Shown piece after piece: positions 61,301 to 64,000 of a stretch of DNA of 64,000 nucleotides (its first letter is position 1; each line of letters begins with the position of its first letter). The position numbers and the translations under genes were made by a program. The stretch lies in assembly GCA_013400975.1 (NCBI GenBank), contig WBMZ01002674.1:1-64000 (forward strand), given 5' to 3'. This stretch comes from Atrichornis clamosus. Lineage: Eukaryota > Chordata > Aves > Passeriformes > Menuridae. Below the pieces are notes generated by a model, which saw only the letters and a list, made by a program, of their open reading frames with translations, was not told where the DNA came from and searched no databases.

Positions 61301-64000
61301 TACTGGCCTGGGATTTGAGAAGCTTCAGTAGATCTTGAGTAAAGCGCTTCACTTGAGCTCTGTGCGTCAGCGTTAACAAGCGCTTGGAACCCATACCAAG
61401 AATCTGAAAGAAAATTCCATTTGGTCACTCACATCCAGTATCCTCAGCAGAAGATATTGAAAAGCCAGTTCTAGTACAGATAGGCTAGAAATAGAGAATA
61501 TAATGGAGACAGCATTTGGAATGGCAGCCTCGTGAAGCCACCCACTTTCTGTACTAAGACAAATATCCTCAAGAAATTAAGTGCTTCATCCATGAGTGCT
61601 ATTTCAACTTCTGCTTATCTGTATTGGTTATTTAAAAATTCCACAACCAACTGTTGTTGAAAGCAGTAAGTCAATGTGACCATAGCGGTTTTGTAAGATA
61701 AGATCACAACTTATTTCTCACAGAAAACCCTTCAAGTCACAGGCTACATGTCTCAGCCCAACTCATAAGCACTCAGCATTCGCAGTGCTCTTACAATACA
61801 CAGCACAATTAAAATCTTTTACCCAATCATCAGCCACAGGTTAAAATCAGCTTCATACTTTATTCCAGATGTTGAGTTAATTTCCCAGAAGTTGTTTTGA
61901 GAGGGTGGGCACAATAAAGACAACACAGAAACAGCATCTCCAAGAAGAACACACTTTGAAAGGGCACTAGGTAATTGCACAGCATTTGTTCTACAATCCC
62001 AACCAGTAATTCAGAGAGCTGCAGATACAATTCCCCACATCAGGATGAACAGTACCCCATCACTGACCTGCAGTACATGAGGCACTGCTTCCAGCAGCTC
62101 CATTAATTTGGAATACCCATAGTCAGACACTCGGCATTGCTTTGCGAAGTGATGATGATAGGTCGGGATGAATTTGCTGACAGGTATGACACAGGATGGT
62201 TGGCTTTTGAGGAGATCTATCACTTCTCTACTGAACTGAATGAGCTGGGGATTACCTACAGGGCTCTTGGAACGCAGAAGCCAAGGATCTACAAACAACA
62301 AAAAAGTCTGTTACTGAACCTTTCACTAACATTATTCCAATAAACACTGAACTTGTAGACAGCTACAGCACAGGAAAAGGTAAGTATGAACATTGAAGCT
62401 AAAACTTCTCCTTATAAAAAGTTTAACAATTATACATGTTTATTTTATTAGCAGAACTTATTAGCTTAATTTTTAGCATAAAAAAATTAGTTCAGAGAAA
62501 GGTTTTAAGCAGAAATATTTACCTGCAGTAGGAGGTGGTGGTTTGTTATGTATCCATTTAATAACTTTAATGCCATTTTGGGCAGTGGCAATGTTTACTC
62601 CAGGAACACAGGTAATCAGATGTTCTAAAGGAACACCACCTTGGCCTTCTGGCACCATTTCAAGATCATTGAATTCCGACATGTAACAATCAGGAAAACT
62701 TTGAAAGAAAAAAACCCTTCCATTATACACTAAAATAACACTAGAACAATCGTCCTAAAGATGTCATTATTTTGGGACACTTCATGAGCAAGAGATTTCA
62801 ACAACTTACTGACATGTTACTTTTAAAATTCTTGTTTAGCAAAAACAGCACACATATTAAAATGTGCATTTCATGAAGACTTCTGGTCTTCACTTCTAGC
62901 ATTCGTTTGCTATAAAGGTACCATTTTACATAAGAATGGAGCTTATATACTGAGGTGATTTCCATAAAGTTTTAAGTCTTCAGCCTGTCAGACCTTACTA
63001 AAAACATAAATTAAAATACTTTACCTTAGTAAAGGCACAGTACCCTCATGTGTCTGTAGAAGACTGTGAACTTGGGGAGCAAATGTCTTCAGAGACAAAA
63101 CCACAAAAGGAATTCTATAAGAATCTGGATCAAACTCATGTTCACTGCAAAAATAAGAGATTCAGGTTTCTATGCTTACTCTGCACACAGCTTTAACCCA
63201 GTACATCCGGGCTCACATACACACCCATAGTAAACATGATACTGTATGCCTATAATATACTGCTACTAGTGACAATAGCACTATGTACAGTCACAAGCAA
63301 CTTTCATCACTTTTTCCCCATAAGTAATACAGCTACAGCAGATTTCCAGAAGTAACATTTAGAAGACCATTATTTCTATTACCTATTAAACCTTACAAAT
63401 TAAATGTTAGCAGCACATACCAGGCAGTTAACAATGAACACCTAATAGCTGCTCTAGCAGCACAACCTGGCAGCTGTTGAATTAAATAAAAAATACATGG
63501 CTTCAGGAAACATTCAACTCAGAATGAATCACTTACTAAATGCAGCTGGAGGACAAAGAAGAATGATCAGCTCCAGGTACAATTACATAATGAAATTCAG
63601 GCTAATTGAAATCTCTAGTATGTACAACCTTTCTAAATGACCAGAGGAATGCAGTGTAGCTCCCAGCTTCCACTGAAGAGGTGTTCAGTCCTGGCAGCTG
63701 TGCTAGAACAATCCTCTTCCCTGGACACACCAACCCATGAGAACTGTCTAGAAAATTCACTGGCCCATCTCACTATTTTCTGCCTTATTCTTGTAAATAT
63801 CTAAACAGTGACTAGAGCACACTATGAGAACATATACCTCAACTTTAATATACCCCTGTACATCATAAATGCTGTTCAAATATTTGGTAAGATTTATAGT
63901 ATTTTATACACAGCTTACATAAAATCTTTATTCAGGCAATGCTGCTTACAAACAGGCTCGTGATACTCCAACTCTTCAAATATTATAGGGCTACAGTTTG
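55087..64000 (-). CDS. MARF1: MARF1 (KIAA0430, limkain b1), 3' half: seven LOTUS domains and C-terminal tail; 5' part off the window
   Basis: Complement join of 55087-55319, 55459-55629, 56148-56288, 56372-56432, 57191-57403, 57511-57741, 58478-58705, 59172-59374, 59896-60029, 61261-61403, 62068-62288, 62523-62698, 63025-63144 and 63919-64000 (partial). All junctions are GT-AG and all phases agree. The result is 784 residues in one frame, ending SLAPVTKL then TAA. The product matches vertebrate MARF1 throughout. MARF1 is a cytoplasmic RNA-decay factor with an N-terminal NYN endoribonuclease, RRMs and a C-terminal LOTUS array. It associates with EDC4/DCP decapping factors and is needed for oocyte meiosis and retrotransposon control in mouse (literature knowledge). 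Seven LOTUS domains are visible here, equivalent to human LOTUS 2-8 by spacing. NYN, RRMs and the first LOTUS lie past position 64000. Confidence 0.96.
55459..55629 (-). CDS. MARF1: MARF1 coding exon, Pro-rich tail segment
   Basis: 171 nt, entered and left in phase 1. The donor is GTAAGA at 55458. It encodes [11 protein letters not shown], a Pro-rich segment with [15 protein letters not shown], and then [16 protein letters not shown], a stretch highly conserved in vertebrate MARF1. There is no folded domain. It lies in the C-terminal region that mediates partner binding in the human protein (family knowledge). Confidence 0.95.
55630..56147. other. MARF1 intron: nothing recognised
   Basis: 518 bp of AT-rich intron; one short chance ORF on -. 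Confidence 0.5.
56148..56288 (-). CDS. MARF1: MARF1 coding exon, linker after the last LOTUS domain
   Basis: 141 nt, phase 1 at both ends, with donor GTAATG at 56147 and acceptor TTTTTGTAG before 56288. It encodes [19 protein letters not shown] through LGKPSN. It is low-complexity, acidic/Ser-rich, and probably disordered. It is more divergent from human than the flanking exons. The exon is called mainly from phase continuity and splice sites. Confidence 0.9.
56372..56432 (-). CDS. MARF1: MARF1 coding exon, end of LOTUS domain G (61 nt)
   Basis: Encodes [20 protein letters not shown], the terminal beta-strand part of the last LOTUS domain. Acceptor CTCCATAG precedes it, and donor GTAAGC follows at 56371. 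It is too short for ordinary ORF calling but is nearly identical to the human segment. Confidence 0.96.
56433..57190. other. MARF1 intron: nothing recognised
   Basis: 758 bp with only chance ORFs and no repeat signature. Confidence 0.5.
57191..57403 (-). CDS. MARF1: MARF1 coding exon, LOTUS domain G (last of the array)
   Basis: 213 nt, phase 0 at both ends. It opens with [13 protein letters not shown], the end of domain F. Domain G follows with [20 protein letters not shown], then [15 protein letters not shown], then [12 protein letters not shown]. The LLH...FLHEF...LEELLGAIP pattern is the OST-HTH helix order. The domain binds RNA in this family. Confidence 0.96.
57511..57741 (-). CDS. MARF1: MARF1 coding exon, LOTUS domain F
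   Basis: 231 nt, phase 0 at both ends, with acceptor TTTTTCTAG and donor GTGTGT. It encodes [16 protein letters not shown], the end of domain E. Domain F follows with [33 protein letters not shown], and [18 protein letters not shown], the usual helix-turn-helix layout ending in the LLKSLP helix. Confidence 0.96.
57742..58477. other. MARF1 intron: nothing recognised
   Basis: 736 bp, mostly AT-rich, becoming slightly richer in GC in the last ~100 bases next to the GC-rich LOTUS E exon. Confidence 0.5.
58478..58705 (-). CDS. MARF1: MARF1 coding exon, LOTUS domain E (unusually GC-rich)
   Basis: 228 nt, phase 0 at both ends; donor GTAACC at 58477, acceptor TTCTGTAG. It encodes [16 protein letters not shown] and then domain [48 protein letters not shown]. 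By my count 62 of 76 codons end in G or C (82%) and there are 14 CpGs. The two neighbouring exons have ~48% GC3. The protein is more divergent from human here than in domains B-D, though the fold pattern is intact. Confidence 0.95.
58706..59171. other. MARF1 intron: nothing recognised
   Basis: 466 bp, AT-rich, no feature. Confidence 0.5.
59172..59374 (-). CDS. MARF1: MARF1 coding exon, LOTUS domain D
   Basis: 203 nt, entered in phase 1 and left in phase 0; donor GTAAGT at 59171, acceptor TAATTTTAG. It encodes [60 protein letters not shown] and AIPDVLL. The KFIPxYHHHFxxQC core is shared with domain B in this same protein, evidence of internal duplication. Confidence 0.96.
59375..59895. other. 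MARF1 intron: nothing recognised
   Basis: 521 bp, AT-rich, no feature. Confidence 0.5.
59896..60029 (-). CDS. MARF1: MARF1 coding exon, second half of LOTUS domain C
   Basis: 134 nt, entered in phase 2 and left in phase 1; donor GTATGT at 59895. It encodes [20 protein letters not shown] and [20 protein letters not shown], then IPKR. It completes the LOTUS fold begun in the exon at 61261-61403. Confidence 0.96.
60030..61260. other. MARF1 intron: nothing recognised
   Basis: 1.23 kb, the largest MARF1 intron in view. An A-run lies near 60735-60746; no ORF or transposon recognised. Confidence 0.5.
61261..61403 (-). CDS. MARF1: MARF1 coding exon, end of LOTUS B and first half of LOTUS C
   Basis: 143 nt, phase 0 in and phase 2 out; acceptor TTCTTTCAG, donor GTAAGT at 61260. 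It encodes [14 protein letters not shown], closing domain B, then [20 protein letters not shown] and [13 protein letters not shown], which open domain C. The split Trp codon spans the next junction. Confidence 0.95.
61404..62067. other. MARF1 intron: nothing recognised
   Basis: 664 bp, no recognisable content. Confidence 0.5.
62068..62288 (-). CDS. MARF1: MARF1 coding exon, LOTUS domain B
   Basis: 221 nt, phase 1 in and phase 0 out; donor GTCAGT at 62067, acceptor TTGTTTGTAG. It encodes [60 protein letters not shown] and [13 protein letters not shown]. It is nearly identical to the human domain. It shares the KFIPxYHHHFxxQC core with domain D. Confidence 0.97.
62523..62698 (-). CDS. MARF1: MARF1 coding exon, second half of LOTUS domain A
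   Basis: 176 nt, phase 2 in and phase 1 out. It encodes [15 protein letters not shown], a [19 protein letters not shown] segment, then [20 protein letters not shown] and TA. The [11 protein letters not shown] helix and the following beta pair are the C-terminal part of a LOTUS domain. Confidence 0.96.
62699..63024. other. MARF1 intron: nothing recognised
   Basis: 326 bp, AT-rich, no feature. Confidence 0.5.
63025..63144 (-). CDS. MARF1: MARF1 coding exon, first half of LOTUS domain A
   Basis: 120 nt, phase 2 in and out; donor GTAAAG at 63024, acceptor TTTTTGCAG. It encodes [20 protein letters not shown] and [19 protein letters not shown]. This is the first LOTUS helix region of the seven visible domains, equivalent to human LOTUS 2 by position. 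Confidence 0.95.
63145..63918. other. MARF1 intron: nothing recognised
   Basis: 774 bp with no ORF or repeat signature. Confidence 0.5.
63919..64000 (-). CDS. MARF1: MARF1 coding exon, partial at the window edge
   Basis: 82 nt visible; donor GTAAGC at 63918. It encodes [16 protein letters not shown] then [10 protein letters not shown], a linker well conserved in vertebrate MARF1. The upstream end of the exon lies beyond 64000. Phase 2 out agrees with the next exon. Confidence 0.92.

Overview
This window is vertebrate nuclear DNA, most likely from a bird. The evidence is multi-exon genes with canonical GT-AG introns, chicken-repeat-1 (CR1) LINE fragments ending in ATTCTGTG-type octamers, and one LTR of avian endogenous-retrovirus type. 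It holds two protein-coding genes in convergent orientation: BMERB1 (C16orf45) complete on the + strand, and the 3' half of MARF1 (KIAA0430, limkain b1) on the - strand. The same convergent pair is known at human 16p13.11, so synteny supports both calls. I cannot name the species; a passerine is only a guess.

Layout. 1-450: GC- and CpG-rich promoter, first exon and start of intron 1 of BMERB1. 65-47079: BMERB1 coding region in six exons that join to exactly 204 codons plus a stop. Introns 1 and 2 are very large (22.9 and 17.9 kb). They hold nearly all the recognisable repeats: three CR1 fragments, one solo-LTR candidate and a few microsatellites. 47080 to about 48320: probable BMERB1 3' UTR. 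About 48.3-52.86 kb: convergent intergenic spacer. About 52.86-55.09 kb: probable MARF1 3' UTR. 55087-64000: fourteen consecutive MARF1 coding exons, read right to left, giving 784 residues up to the stop. They carry seven LOTUS/OST-HTH domains and the C-terminal tail. The NYN nuclease domain and the RRMs must lie beyond the right edge.

The genes are neighbours without an evident shared pathway. BMERB1 is a small helical bMERB-domain protein (a Rab/cytoskeleton-type domain). MARF1 is a cytoplasmic RNA-decay factor that couples an endoribonuclease with RNA-binding LOTUS domains and decapping factors.

I see no new multi-gene system. The best second-look items are a CaaX-like C-terminus (CNIM) on BMERB1, a sharp GC3/CpG spike confined to one MARF1 LOTUS exon, a read-through alternative C-terminus at BMERB1 exon 5, and several small regulatory candidates. 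Most open reading frames in the introns are chance ORFs and are not annotated.
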